Below, piece after piece: positions 11,711 to 24,360 of a stretch of 64,000 nucleotides of DNA (positions are counted from its first letter, which is position 1; each line of letters opens with the position of its first letter). Source of the stretch: Isoetes taiwanensis (taxonomy: Eukaryota > Streptophyta > Lycopodiopsida > Isoetales > Isoetaceae); NCBI GenBank assembly GCA_021234155.1, contig JAJEKV010000033.1:8649641-8713640 (forward strand), given 5' to 3'. The notes under the pieces are model-generated. The model saw only the letters and a list, made by a program, of their open reading frames with translations, was not told the DNA's origin and made no database searches. The position numbers and the translations under genes were made by a program.

Positions 11711-12517
11711 TACGTGGCGGCAACGTGGCCTTCAAAGGAGGCAAAATGTTTTAATATTGCATGTAGGCCTAAACAAGTCAATGGGAAAACATTGAAATGT
11801 ACACATAGAATGTTTTGAAATACCCTATCCTCTTCTTTCTCTGTTTTGAGCAAAATCTCGGGCAGGGGCGATGGCAATACCCAGCTTCTAGGTTGCATCG
11901 GGGGCAAAGACAATGGCTCCATCCCTTTTGCATTATGGTTTTGAGGCTTTCGGGAAAAAATTTGGGTTCTTCATGGTATTGTTCAACCCAGATTTCAACT
12001 GCAGCATGCCTTAATAGCGAATGCTCTGATGCCTTAATAGCGATGCTGTTGTAGCAGATAAATTAGTTCACCATGGTATTTCTAGGCAAAAGGAATGGCA
12101 GGTTCGGTGTTGTATTTCTTATTTCCAATGTTGGATATCAAAAGGTTTACGAGCTTGGAAACATCTATTTTTGTTTATGCTAACTTTGCTCCTTAAATTG
12201 TGCTTAGTTAAACGGTTCCTTGTTTTACTCTAAGTTTCTAAACTTAAGGTTTGTGTTAAGCCTAAGATTGTGTTACTGTGCCATATAAAAATGCCTTGTA
12301 GATCACTGGATCAGATCGGGGTTTTTTTCTGAATGCAAAGTTTCGAGTTCTTATTTTCTTACACAAAGGTTCAATTCTTCTGTTTGCGTTGTTGATCTTT
12401 AATATCCAGCTCATTTCTAAAGGGTTTTTTCCAGCTTATACAGATCAAGAATGGCGAGGAATCTGATCTCACAGATCCTCGGATCTTTAACATCCAATTT
12501 TAATGTTGTTTTATCAT
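11711..12517. other. Upstream region of the F-box gene
   Basis: This stretch holds the promoter side of the minus-strand F-box gene and then unassigned DNA. Short ORFs on both strands lack recognisable content. No clear TATA box close to the start was identified. Confidence 0.35.
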
Positions 12518-13399
12518 AAACGAGGTGCACCCTTGACTACCACAGTCGTCGGATTCGTCGATCCTATGGCCCAGATCGTATGTTGGAGCCTCTGGACACC
12601 TCTCGTTTCGCTTATAGTCATTTATGATTGGAGGCGCCTATGATTTTGAAATATGAAATACGAAATACGATTTCGCCTAAGGTTTTGAGGGAATATCGAA
12701 CCTCTATATGGCTTTGCCTAAGATTTTAGAATATGAAATATGGGGGCTTGAACCTCTACCAAAATAACTCAATGTCCTCATAAGACTACTTTAACTAATG
12801 TACCCAGTGAGCTAATTCTTGAATCTATATATTTTTTTTTAACAACCCATTCAATTGTTTTAGCGATATATGGTCTATGGTTTCAGGAATTTTATTTTTA
12901 CATCCATATCAAATCCCCCTGGAACCCCCTATTATTTTGCTACATATTATTTTGCTACATATTCTAAACGAGGTGCACCCTGGACTACCACAGTCGTCGG
13001 ATTCGTCGATCTTCGACCCAGATCGTATGATGGAGCCTTGGGCACCTCTCATTTTGCTTATAGTCATTTATGATTGGAGGCGCCCATGATTTTGAAATAT
13101 AAAATACGATTTCGCCTAAGGTTTTAAAATATGAAATACGGGGTCTTGAACCTCTACCAAAATAACTCAATGTCCTAGTAAGACTACTTTAACCAATGTA
13201 CCCAGTGAGCTAATGTGATCATTTTTTATCTTAAATCTATGTTTCTTTTTAACAACCCATTCAATTGTTTTAGGGATATATGGTGGTTTTAGGAATTGTT
13301 ATTTTTACATCCATATCAAATCTTCCTGGAACCCCCTGTTATTTTGCTACATATTCTAAACGAGTTGCACACTGGACCACCACAGTCATCGGATTCGGC
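12518..13399. repeat. ~400-450-bp tandem repeat, 2.1 copies
   Basis: Copies start with AAACGAGKTGCAC at 12518, 12966 and 13358. Copy 1 is 448 bp, copy 2 is 392 bp and copy 3 stops after ~42 bp. Shared words include CCACAGTCGTCGGATTCG, CAGATCGTATG, TTATGATTGGAGGCGCC, GATTTCGCCTAAGG, CTTGAACCTCTACCAAAAT and ATCCATATCAAATC. Length differences are small internal duplications such as TATTTTGCTACA twice in copy 1. No coding content was recognised. Confidence 0.85.
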
Positions 13400-14424
13400 C
13401 CCGAAGAACCTCCAACGTGTATAGGACGTACCACTTGCCTGCGGGTACACCAGTTTGTGTAGGTTGCAATACCATCCGAACACTACCTCGAGGAGTAGTC
13501 CGCGCCAAGGAACGTCTAAGGATTAACTGAATTGGCTATTTAACTAAGCAAATCTATTTATTTTGGGCAATAAATAGTGGTATTTTAGTCGCATAATGAA
13601 CTATTACCTTCTACATTAGAAATTTGGTGTATGGGTTGCAAACATTTTTGAGAAATTGTTTGCTTAATGGCTGTTTGGACCATATTGCAACCTTTGCTTA
13701 CGATTGTCTTAGCAACAGGAGTGCAGCTGTGTTTTGTAGTTGTGCCCCTACTCTCTCTGCGGTCAATAAAGGTCAATTCAACTCAATTCCTTGTCTCAGA
13801 TTTGCCTTTGCCCCAAGCGTGCGCTACTGCTAGTTAGTCTTATTCTATTCTCAATACTAAATTGTACAACATGGAAATTGGTCGGCATTTTTTGTCTGAG
13901 GCTTAATCTGGTGGTGCCATGTGGCTTTTGCTACAAACCAGAATGGAAGTTGGCTACATGATTCCGTAGAACATAATTTTTACAGGTTTTACAGGTCATT
14001 CCTCCTTCCCCTATTTTTGTGCTTTCCCTATTTTTTTCCTGTTTGTGCAAGGGGAGAATTGCTGGAAAGACATTACAGATCCCCAGAGCCCTAGCAATGA
14101 AGATGACAAAACAGTCTTTTTATTTAGATGCAGCTAAGCACAATTCAATTTAAGGCAGAGGAAAACATTTCTTAAGGGTACAAAGAGCTTTACATGTGCA
14201 GACCGTAGGACTAAACCATAGCTGAACTCGAAGGGTAGAGATGTAAATAAAGAAGCTGAGATTCATCAAGAAGACTCTCAAATCGTCAAGTGTGCACAAC
14301 CCTTGTAAACAAGCTCCCTGCATTCAAATAAAGGCGATCGTTAATCACTCTGTATAAATCTTAAGGGAAAAGAAAGGAAGGATAGGCATGCAGGGGATTT
14401 ACCATAATCCTTTGATGTAGTTCG
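13400..14424. other. Intergenic stretch
   Basis: No recognisable gene. The right part (14100-14424) may be the 3' untranslated region of the exon-like ORF that follows on the minus strand. Confidence 0.4.
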
Positions 14425-14559
14425 TCAAAGGCTTGCAGCAAGCGGAGCTACCTCAAATTTGTAGATCTGGGATGGGCTTCTGAGATTAATCAGAGCTTCA
14501 AGCATGTAAGGTAAAAAAAATCCTCCAAAGCCATAAACCTGATAAGCTATGGCTACGCT
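14425..14559 (-). CDS. Possible terminal exon of an unidentified gene
   Basis: On the minus strand an acceptor-like CAG just above 14559 is followed by 44 codons that begin SVAIAYQVYGFGGFFLPYML and end KFEVAPLAASL before a stop at 14425. The hydrophobic GFGGFFLPYML stretch looks like part of a membrane or buried helix. The ORF continues upstream to 14757, but that part (14600-14757) is GC-rich and low in protein-like character, so I take it as intron or inserted sequence. No upstream exon was found and the family is not recognised. Confidence 0.3.
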   Translation of the reverse strand, partial: SVAIAYQVYGFGGFFLPYMLEALINLRSPSQIYKFEVAPLAASL

Positions 14560-15651
14560 CTGGCTTATATCTAACCGAGTGTTGGCTTGCGAAGAAGAAC
14601 AACGACATAGTCGAGCTCCAGAAAAGGACGACCTCGACAAAAAGAGACCAAAATTCCTCCCAACTTCCATGTTGTCGGGGAGCGGAAGAGGGTCCCCTTT
14701 TCCGGTTTGGAAGGGACCCGCTCCCGGCTGCCGCTGGTCGCGGACCCTCTCTTCCAATCCAGAAAAGGATCCCCTTATTCCATTTCCCTATACATCAGGT
14801 TACATTGTCATAACGATTGCAGAAGCCTCTCTAATTTCCATGTAATTATATGGCTTCAATCCTACTATTCACAAGCACATGAGTCTAGCCTTGAATAGTC
14901 TATGTCCAAAACCAACCTTAGTGTCACTCATCTTGATAGGTTTTACCTTTGAATGATTTGACGTCAAAGTCATATGCTGCATCATTTCACATATATAGTA
15001 GATGGACTCAAATAGCACCTTCGAGTAAGGGAAATGTTACTTGAAATATCTATCCAAGTCAGTAGTTATGGGATGTCTGTGTATTAAGCAAATGTATCCA
15101 AGATCCAAAAAGTCATCCTTCAAGCAACAGATTGTCTCTCAAAAGGGCAACCTGAAAAAAAAGAAAAGAAAAGAAAAGAACATACAAGGAAAAAAAAAAA
15201 AGATAGTGGTCTCAATCAACTAGGGGAGGTCACCAATAGTGAACCATGGTTCAATGTAGACCATGGTAAAATAGATAATGTTCACAAAAAGTATTGTCTC
15301 AATCTAAATCATTGAATGAAGTGGATCCAATTTTGATCATCCAATCTTCATCCATACAATAGGGTATTTGAGTGATTCATACCATTTATAGATAGGCCCA
15401 TTTGTGGGGATATGGGCTATATTTACCCAACTTGTTTTCAAAATATATATATAATACCTCAAATCAAGCATGCAATTTTTTTACTTTTTCTAGGTTCATT
15501 ATCCATAATGCTTAAGTGGTTCACTATTTGGTATACCCCCCAATTGGTGAAGTTTTCTCACGACACCTCAAACTTTTTTCTTTTTGGTTTCTAATATTTA
15601 ATGTCTAGATGGCATGAAGATATTGACCCGGCAAGAACAAACCAGAAATAA
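14560..15651. other. Intergenic stretch with GC-rich inverted segment
   Basis: At 14680-14740 the words GGGAGCGG and GGGTCCCC are mirrored by GGGACCC and GCTCCC, forming a short GC-rich inverted structure. An (AAAAG)n microsatellite lies at about 15157-15182. No gene is recognised. Confidence 0.4.
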
Positions 15652-15970
15652 GGCCCAGATTCCACCAGGCCGGCAGATTGCAACCTTGCTTGCAACAAAT
15701 ACCAGTTTATTGGAATCAAAGTGTTGGAATCAGCATTCCACACAGGTCGTGATAGTTTTGTAATTGAAGCTTTCTTGAGTTTAGCTGGCATCATTTCGTG
15801 CATCTGCCAGCCATCTGCCGGGCAACATCCCCCGTCACAAAAAATTCTTGTAACTGACTCCACCTCAGGAATTTCCACCCTGCAGTGGAATCCCAACAGC
15901 GGCATCAGTTGCTTATTTGTTGCCCATCGCTTGTCCTCACAGCAACTGCCGGCCCAGTGGAATCTGGGCC
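15652..15970. mobile_element. Tourist/PIF-Harbinger-like MITE (319 bp)
   Basis: The two ends are long inverted repeats: GGCCCAGATTCCAC then GGCCGGCAG at the left, mirrored by CTGCCGGCC then GTGGAATCTGGGCC at the right, with a 2-bp mismatch in the middle. The element is flanked on both sides by TAA (15649-15651 and 15971-15973). A 3-bp TWA target duplication with G-rich inverted ends is the known signature of PIF/Harbinger elements and their Tourist MITEs. It encodes no transposase, so it would depend on a partner elsewhere. Confidence 0.85.
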
Positions 15971-15973
15971 TAA

Positions 15974-16595
15974 GTTAGCTTTTAGTATATCATGGCCTCA
16001 CATTTCTTCATTGTTTTTATAGGAAACTATCCATTAAAAAGGGCATATATTCTATAGAACACGTGGTGATTCGTGATAAGGTGGATAAGGATGGAATGGT
16101 TTACAAGTTGTCCTTCTCGTTTTGGGGGCAGACTTGGTCAACTTAACACAATGGTTGTTGGAGGGTGATTGTAGATTCATCATTTGACCCCATCAAACAA
16201 GGAAAGGGATGGTGCCAGGTCCCTGTCATATGCCCTCAGCATTGAAAAGGTAATGTTCAAGCCAATTTTAAGAAGCCGATTCTAATCAGCAAATATTGAT
16301 TTTAAATGCTTCTTAGAATGCTGATAGCGATAGGCTTTGTTAGACGCTGATTTTGAGCCAATAAAAGACTATCTAATGAGGAGGAATAAGTCACATGACA
16401 TCTTGTCAGCAGACAAACGACAAGTTGAAACTTGCAGGAATTTGACCCTGGGGTCAAGCCTCGCGCAAGGCTATGGAGATTCCGCCCTCCCCTCTTGTAC
16501 CCAAATGCATACAGGGAGCTTCAGGATGTGTCGCCGGATCTGATTCAACGTAGAGGCTCTTCGCTTGAACTTAAATATTCAAAAGTGTACCCAAA
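15974..16595. promoter_or_regulatory. Upstream region of the transporter gene
   Basis: This region should contain the promoter and leader of the following transporter gene, and it begins right after the MITE. The short ORFs at 16337-16632 are in other frames and are probably leader sequence. No precise promoter element can be assigned. Confidence 0.35.
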
Positions 16596-19500
16596 ATGGA
16601 CTTCCTCCGGTGCTGCAGCAGCCAACGTGTAGAAATTGACACTCTATCTCTACACTCCAGAGAGCCCATGAGGGACGACAGTTTGGACGATTCCTACCAG
16701 GTAGCGCAGCTTCTGTTTTATTTCATTAGTCTTTGCAAATCTTTGGCTTATGGCATTTGGGGTATGCCATTGTCTCATGAAAAGGCTTAGAGCGCATAGC
16801 ACTTTAAATTGAAACACATTTGAATTTCAGAACACCTATTTGAATCATCTTCTAATGGCTTCTAGACATAGACTCGTTCATAACATGCATGAAAGGCTCA
16901 TAATGCTATCCACGCTGCTCTGCTTGGCATTTGAATTTATTGTCCACAAATGTCTGCTATGCAACCCTAGCTCTAGAGACGGTGGATTACTTCACCAGTA
17001 TTTTCTTGCTTTTTAAGGGTATCATGATGGAAGCGACATAAGGACCGGCCACAGCATTTCAAGAAATGACAAATTCAAGGAAGGGTGGTAGATTTAACAA
17101 TTGAGAGAAATGATAAATGTTTCGGTGGAACCAGCATAATGCATGTATCCTGAGAGGAAATTTGTATTACGTGCATATGCTCAAAATATTCCTTCTGTTC
17201 ATGAAATGAGTTATCACTGAAGGCCCGTTTATATAAAGTGTATAACATGGATGGCCTCACTGACAATAAAGCTACATAACTATTAGATTATGCATGAATT
17301 TATTAAGACATATGCTCATAGTTTTTCTGCTCTTGTTCATAAAATGTGCTTTTACTAAAGAGTTGTGTATACGAACAATATTCAACATGTCTGGTCTCAC
17401 ATTTATTGAGAAATAGCTCAAGGACTTCCCACGTTTATTCATGAAATGAGTTGTTTATGAAGATCAACAATGTACAACATGGAGGCTCACATTGTGCCAA
17501 ATGGTGGTATTCTACGGTGCATATATCAACTGCTATGGTGGGTGCAGGAGTGTTAGCATTGCCTTCAGCGATGGCACAGTTGGACTGGTGAGCATTGTAT
17601 CATTAAGGTTAGATTAGCACAATGTATTGTGATCAAGGTCCTATGCTTTTCCGACATTGCATTTGTTTACCTAGAGAAAGTATTATAAACTTCCTTGGTG
17701 GGGATTAAAATAAGGACTAACAATTAGTGTCTTTATTAGGTGGCCAGGAATCATGATGTTGGTTATTTCATGGATAATCACATTATGCACACTATGGCAA
17801 ATGATTGAGTTGCATGAAATGGAAGATCACCGTTTCGACCGCTATCAGGATCTTGGAAAACGTGCTTTTGGCGACAAACTTGGCTTATGGATTGTTGGAT
17901 CACAACAAGTCATAGTCCAAGTTACTGCAAACGTAGCTTACATGCTAACGGGAGGACATGCGTTAAAGCGGTTTGCCGAAATCTTGAAAATAGAAAAAAA
18001 CAACACAGCTGGACATGTTTGGTGGATAGCTGTATTTGGCTCTGTCCAACTCGTTGTATCAATGATTTCGAACTTTGACTCTGTAACAATGACTACGGTA
18101 TCTGGAATTGCAACATTGATGTCTGTTTGGTGAGTATTTTATCTTCCATTTAGAAATTCTAATGTCGTTTTAGTTATTTCTTCTTTCTTGTTTTACTGGG
18201 CTAATTAGTATTGATTTTGAAATGTAGTTATTCCACAATAGTCTGGATATCACTTGCTGGATGGGGACACGAAAGTAATTGTAATTGTAATAACAGTAGG
18301 AACATATTCAAAGCATTTAATGCCATTGGGGACATTGCTTTTGCGTACGGAGGACATAATGTAGCATTGGAAATTCAATCAACGATGCGCTCCACAGAAC
18401 TAAAGCCTTCCAAGATCCCAATGTGGAATGGGGTATTAGTTGCTTACATACTTGTTGCTATTTGCTACTTCCCTGTAGCAAGTATTGGCTATTGGAAACT
18501 TGGAACAACTTCATGCTTTACCAATGTTCTTGAAGATCTGAAACAACCAATGCCGTTAATTGCCACTGCCAATCTGATGGTGATGGTTCACCTTACAGGC
18601 AGCTATCAGGTGATTAAGATATTGCAAAAATATTCAGTTCTTTATCAAACAGATTATATATGAATTATATGTTTGTTTGGTCACAGGTTTTTGCCATCCC
18701 AATGTTCGATTTGATTCAGAAGAATGTTCCTAAAGCATTTGCTCATACATCTATTATTCGCCCTATTTATGTTGGTATGCTTGCTTTCTTTTGAATCATT
18801 ATAGTTAATTGTTGAAGTACCAATACCGTTGACATTTTATATAGAAGCATTAGCTTGTGTAGAAATATTGTCTGGAGGCAATCATCAAAGGCTAGAACTT
18901 CCAAAACGAAGAGATGGTACTTAGAAAACAATATTGGTATGATGATGTATTAACATCACTGGATAGGCAGTATCAATCATCATTATAATAGAAAGGAGAT
19001 CTGGAACATGAAGGTGCTTAAGTGACTAGCACTAAATAACTTCCCCCCTCTACTGAAAGGCATACCCCTGCAATTTGAAGGTCCCAGTCTTTTTGACAAA
19101 AGAAATACGAGAACAGATATCTTGTAGTAAAATAATTTTAATCTGCATTTAGGGCTTAGGCAATATATATATATGGATTTCATGTGTAACCAATGGCAAA
19201 CACCTGATATCTTTTCTGCAGCATTAACATGTCTCTTCGCTACTGCAATTCCATTTTTTGGGGAACTTCTAGGAATGTTTGGTGGCCTTGCTTTAACACC
19301 GACGACTTATTTTGTAAGTATAATAGAGATAGAAATGAAAAGATGACAAAAATAAAGATGGGTCGCAACACATACTAGCATTACTTCGAGAGTCTATACT
19401 TCATGGGAAAGTTTCTTGAATGGTTAACAAAATTCTGAAAGAGCCCCAGCAAGCTCAGAAGTAGATGTGCAAAGGAAATCTAGACCACATTTTGTAGTTT

Positions 19501-22269
19501 GATTATAATTATCTCCTTTGCAGTCCTTAACTGACACCAATTTACGGAGACTCAATTTCGAAGGAGAAGAAAAGGAAAGGGGCTCAAAAACAATGTCCAA
19601 TTAGTGTATGAAAAGTTCAAAGAGACAATACAACAAAAATTCCACTTCTGGGAAAGAAACATGGATTACAATCATGCGTTCCACCAGCCAATCGTATCAA
19701 AAGCTTTATGCTCTGATGAGGAAAGCAAAGAACTTTTGTAGTAAATGACTTATCTCAGATCAAACGTACATATGGCGCATAAATGTACTTGGCATGTTTT
19801 GTCTGATAGATAATGCTGAATTTTGCAACAGATGCCAGACATGCTTGGCAGGTTTTGCTGACAAGGCATTTTTCATGATAGATAATGCTGGATTTTACAA
19901 CAGATTCCAGATATGCTTGGCATTACTATCCATTTATGCTGACCTTGTCTCCCCGGAGCTCCAACATTTTAGCACACATATCGATAAGGGAAGGCGTACC
20001 ATGACATCAAACTCCAGTTCAACTTGCATTATTTGGCTGTGAAAAGCATACATGAAGTCATAGGTCTTTCTGTGCTATGGCATATTCCCTTAAGCCGCAT
20101 AAGATTCAACTTGAAAAAATAGTTGTTTCCCACAGTAAGCCAAAAAAGTTGAATGTTGTATTGCTCCACACATTGAAATTTACTGTAAGCACCCATGGAT
20201 GAGTCGATCGTGGCATTTTTTTTTCCTTTTTTTTGAAAAGACGACTTTTTAGTGCCAGGACATAGCTCATAAGGTCCATATGTGGAACACTGGGTCTCAG
20301 CCTTCCCTGATACTTTACATGTTTCACCAACATGCTGGGGTTTGTGCTTGGATTTTGGAGAATGTTGTTGGCACTGGCTTTATTGCAAGTCACAAGCATA
20401 TTTCCGTGGCTTTTAAAATTTCTTCATGCAAGTCATCTGTATGCTTCAGAATTTCTCAAGCAAGATATAGGCATGTTAATCCTGCTCTCGTCTCATCTCT
20501 TAATTTAATGCTTCCCTCCCTCCTTTCAGCTCTATAGCGTATGGCTCATTGAAGCAGAAATATGTATATATGAAAACACAAGTCTTGGACACATGAGGCT
20601 TCAATGTCGCAAAAAGATTGAACTTCAAGATCTTTTACTGAACTCACGAGCAGTTTTGGCCCAGAAAGAAAATTTGCAAATGAGATTCTTCAATAGTGCC
20701 TGTATCGAGCTAGACCCCCTTAAGAACAATCAAATGGATCTGATACCATGCACTGCAAGTATGCAAAACCATTTGCAGAATATCACTTGTAAACTATAGG
20801 GACCCGGCACTCTAATCAATGGGCTTGTAAGCACGAGGTATTAGGTCCAATACCCAGCTGGTATATGGTGCATCCTTATCTTCCATCTTGGTATTAGAAT
20901 ATGGCACCTGGCACTCTAATCACTGGGCTTGTAAGCACGAGATATTAGGTCCAATGCCCAGCTGGTACATGGTCTATCCTTATCTTCCAGCCTGGTATTA
21001 GAACCAAGGCTGGCTAGTCTGCAGTCCCATCTTTATTTTTCAGAAATTTTCTTTATGCACCAGGGCAGACAAGAATGGGAAGGGCTTGGATTTCTTACAA
21101 CAGGAACTATACACATAAGCACTTGGCTTGCCAGCATGAGGCCGTGGGTTCCATACCCAACTGGTCTGCCAGCCTTTAGCTGTTTGTTGATGCTGGCAAT
21201 TCAGTTTAGATTGTGGGTAGACACATAGTTCCACAGTAGGTGGGAGTCATGCAGATCTAATAGGTTTCATTTCAATTCTTGCATCTAATAAGGTGTCATA
21301 TGGATGTCTAAATGACAACCAACTATTTCAAAGAGCGCCTGCGGAACAAAATTTTAGGTCCTAACAAGGGCATTCGAAGCCTTGGACAGATTTGCATAAT
21401 CTATGGCATGCTTTTAATTCCTAAAAGAAAACATCTGGATACACATCTTTCTTTCTCAAGAAGATGGTCTGTCTCACTCATGAGAAAGACAATGGCTCAT
21501 GAGTTCCAACTTCCTTCGAGGTAGTTTAGTTTAAGGGAGAACATTGATGTTTCAATAAAAAACTAAAAAGCTGAACATAATATAAAAGATATATCAGATG
21601 ACATACAGACCATAAAAGATTTATGAACATGCCATACAAGCCTGAATGTTAGGGCTATAATTAGAACAAGGGGTTGCAGTTAAGGGGCAGTTAGATTCAT
21701 TTTCTGAATTGCATGCAAAATAAAGTTGTTGTTTTGTCTTCCCTCTTCTGCTTGATTGTGCGCTCATGTGCAGAATTGCCTGTAGCAAAGCTTCATGTGT
21801 CAGTCGAAGGTGCAGTTAGTTATCCTGTTTTGTGCATTTTTTCAGACTAGAAACAGATAAGAAGTTGCTGCAGTGGCATTGAACCATACAACAAATATTT
21901 AAATTAACTTACCAATGCTACTTAGACTACAAAATAGAGTTCCATGTGTCTTATCATACATTAAAGCGTTTAACGTGCTATTCTCTGTTTGCAGCTTCCA
22001 TGTATAATGTGGCTGTTAATAAAGAAGCCTAGAGTTTTAAGCCTATCATGGCTTGCCAATTGGGTAAGTGCAGAATCTATGAGCTTTCCACTTTCTAGTT
22101 AATGGTCGTACTTATATGATCGATTGTTTTATAGGCGTGCATTTTGTTTGGAGTTGCATTGATGTTGGTTGCATTTGTTGGAAGTTTAATAAGCATAATT
22201 TCTGGATTTCGTAAGCACCAATACAAGTTGTTCCATTTCCCTCGAACAAACTGCACAAACAAAACATGA
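16596..22269 (+). CDS. LHT-family amino-acid transporter (8 exons)
   Basis: Exons 16596-16700, 17463-17587, 17740-18129, 18228-18609, 18687-18774, 19222-19313, 21995-22063 and 22135-22269 join in phase to 461 codons plus stop; all introns are GT-AG. The product matches plant lysine/histidine transporters (AAAP family, proton-coupled amino-acid uptake at the plasma membrane). Landmarks are [18 protein letters not shown] after the N-terminus, [56 protein letters not shown] and LPCIMW near the end; about ten membrane helices are expected and the length fits the family (~440-450). The exon 1/2 junction is the least certain part: the acceptor at 17461-17462 keeps phase but is weak, and 17484 would need another first exon. 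Intron 6 is 2.7 kb and repeat-laden. The gene looks intact. Confidence 0.9.
19803..19926. repeat. ~50-bp direct repeat in intron 6
   Basis: GATAGATAATGCTG then ATTTT.CAACAGAT.CCAGA.ATGCTTGGCA occurs twice with a 73-bp offset (from 19805 and 19878). It lies inside the large intron of the transporter gene. Confidence 0.65.
20811..21003 (+). repeat. tRNA-like (SINE-type) tandem repeat in intron 6
   Basis: Two ~95-100-bp copies (20811-20903 and 20904-21003) each contain GGGCTTGTAAGCACGAG followed by GGTCCAATRCCCAGCTGG. The second word resembles the pol III B box and T arm of a tRNA, and the first resembles an anticodon arm. That layout is typical of tRNA-derived plant SINE heads. There is no complete cloverleaf, so this is not called as a tRNA gene. 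Confidence 0.45.
21112..21170 (+). repeat. Diverged third tRNA-like (SINE-type) head
   Basis: CACTTGGCTTGCCAGCATGAGG followed by GTGGGTTCCATACCCAACTGG repeats the layout of the two copies at 20811-21003. GGTTCCATACC at about 21147 is the B-box-like word. The repeat is plus-strand and intronic. Confidence 0.4.
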
Positions 22270-22488
22270 TAAGGAACTTGTGGGCCATAAGTCCATGTAT
22301 ATAAATGCCTTTAAGATATTCCTAATGTGGGGATCTTAGTTGTGGGATTTCAGCTAACAGTATCACAGCTCGCACTCACAGGACCTGCGTAGTCAAAATG
22401 ACTGCGTATGCCCCTTATATAAAAGCTATTTAGAGCAATTTGTACATGTAATAGTAATTATAGTAAATGAATGTTGTTCACAAATCTG
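22270..22488. other. 3' flank of the transporter gene
   Basis: About 220 bases separate the transporter stop from the start of segmental-duplication copy A. They should contain the 3' untranslated region. No canonical AATAAA was found and nothing else is seen. Confidence 0.4.
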
Positions 22489-23525
22489 TAACAAACAAGT
22501 TGTTTCCTTTGTATAAAGCAACTTGCACATTTAGAAAAATATGTTTATTCTCGATGCATACACCTCCTGCTTTGGAAGGTTGTATATTGTTTCCAATTTT
22601 CAAAGGACAGAATTTAATTTAATTCCATGGTATACGTCAACATGCAATTACCAATCTCATTCAATAGGATTGAATATGAAAAAATATTCCTTGGCCATAG
22701 AAACCCAGGGTGGTCCACCTTACCTTTCTTAATGCTCAATTATATGTGTTCTGCTGGTTTCTCTTGTTGGTCTCTCCTTGCAGGTTGGAAATTAGAATTA
22801 GTTGTCCATGACTTTTAGATCTCTTTGGCACTTGGACTGCCAAGTTTGTTGCACTTCTAAGAACTTGGAGGGCACGGGTTTCATGGCATGGGAAACAACA
22901 TTGTCCTAGGCCATATATCAACAATTGAATCGAATCGTGAAGACAGAAGCTAGTTCACGTAGAATTGAAGTTTCAAGGGAAGTGTGGGTCATTTCAAGCG
23001 AGTAATTATATCACTTAAATTACTATTTATTGCAAGATGTTGTGCAAACCCTTGTGTTCATTGACATAAAAAGAAAGAACAAAAGAAACAAAGAATTGAA
23101 AATTTTAGGTCCAACACGAAGATCATGAATGGCTGAGACAGTGCAAAGCAAAATAAAACTAAAACATGACACAAAGGCTCAAAAATCAGGGCAAAAAATG
23201 AGTGAATTAATATGCATGCTGGTGTGGCATAGAGATATTTGCATGAGAACATATCTTCGGGTGGAACCACACTACATCATGTCCAGAGATCACAAAAAAA
23301 TTTCGTCGATAAGGGAGGGTACCCCACTTTGGCTTGGGTTCCTTAATGGCTCGCTTTAGGGTTTCAGCCCTGCTCTTTTGCTCATAACTCGGGATTCCGG
23401 TGTCATATTCAGGTGTTCTTGGGCTCGTTGGAAAGCTTATTGAACGAGCTTTCCGTCGGTGTATGATTTGTATGGTGTTTTCCCTGTTTTAGTCGACGGA
23501 ATTCACCTGACAGTCCCGGCCCTCT

Positions 23526-24360
23526 ATGGCCACCCTTGACAGCATGCATGCGTTGAAGAAAAGAGCCCGCAATTCGGATACCTCGTCCCCATCAGAGCAG
23601 GTATCACAGGCTGAGGCAATCAGGGTTGTACAGGAACAGGCCGGTTCCCTCCAGGCTAAGCTGGCAAGCTTGGAGGCATCACGAGACCATCTGCCAGGGG
23701 CTGCGCTCAAGAAGCAGCTTCTCCAACAGAAGGAGTGAATTTCCCTTGTGGAAGTTCGGCTTGGGGATTATGATTGCGGGGAGCCCAAAAGGTCGATGAC
23801 CGATAAGAGGGGAGATACAAGCAACAACGCAGTTTGACTAGTCATGGAGATGGGGCACCGCTTGGATAAGGTCCACCAGCCAGTGGATGGAAGACATGGC
23901 GCAAGCACGGGCCGACATGAAGGGTTGCTCCAAAGCCAGATTGTACAAGTCACAAGCATGGCTGGTCGGATAGATGCTAAGGAAAAGGATGTGGAAGCGC
24001 AAGGCGGGGCTCCAATTCCTTGATGAAGCAAAGCGCAGACAGCAGAGATGTCGAAGATGCTCACATATAGAGAACCATATGGCCCACTTACAAAGAGATG
24101 CGGGACCCGAATGGAGGTGCAACGAAGTCCCGGAGTACACACCACGGCCGTCGCACCAAAGCACCCCATACCCAGGCCGAGGTGGCTCGGAATCGGCGTG
24201 GGTAGTGCCGTGAGGAGCAAGACATCCGTGCACGCCTCAACCTTATTGTCAGGGGGGATTGCCGGAGGACCAAGGCGAGGATTTGCCCGGGTAAGCTTAC
24301 CACCCCGGTACTTGCAAAGCTCCAATTCTGATTTGGTTATCAAGAGTCCAATCGTATCGG
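23526..24360 (+). pseudogene. LINE ORF1 remnant
   Basis: The ATG at 23526 opens a 70-codon frame rich in Gln, Ala, Leu and Glu (for example QAEAIRVVQEQAGSLQAKLA), which looks like a coiled coil, the usual oligomerisation part of LINE ORF1 RNA-binding proteins. After 23738 the coding signal shifts among frames up to about 24360. I see no zinc knuckle. Position directly upstream of the endonuclease region supports the ORF1 assignment. Confidence 0.6.

Noticed and set aside
17485-17587. Alternative start of transporter exon 2 at 17485
   Set aside because: The AG at 17483-17484 is usable but breaks phase with the first exon ending at 16700; the upstream acceptor at 17461-17462 keeps phase.
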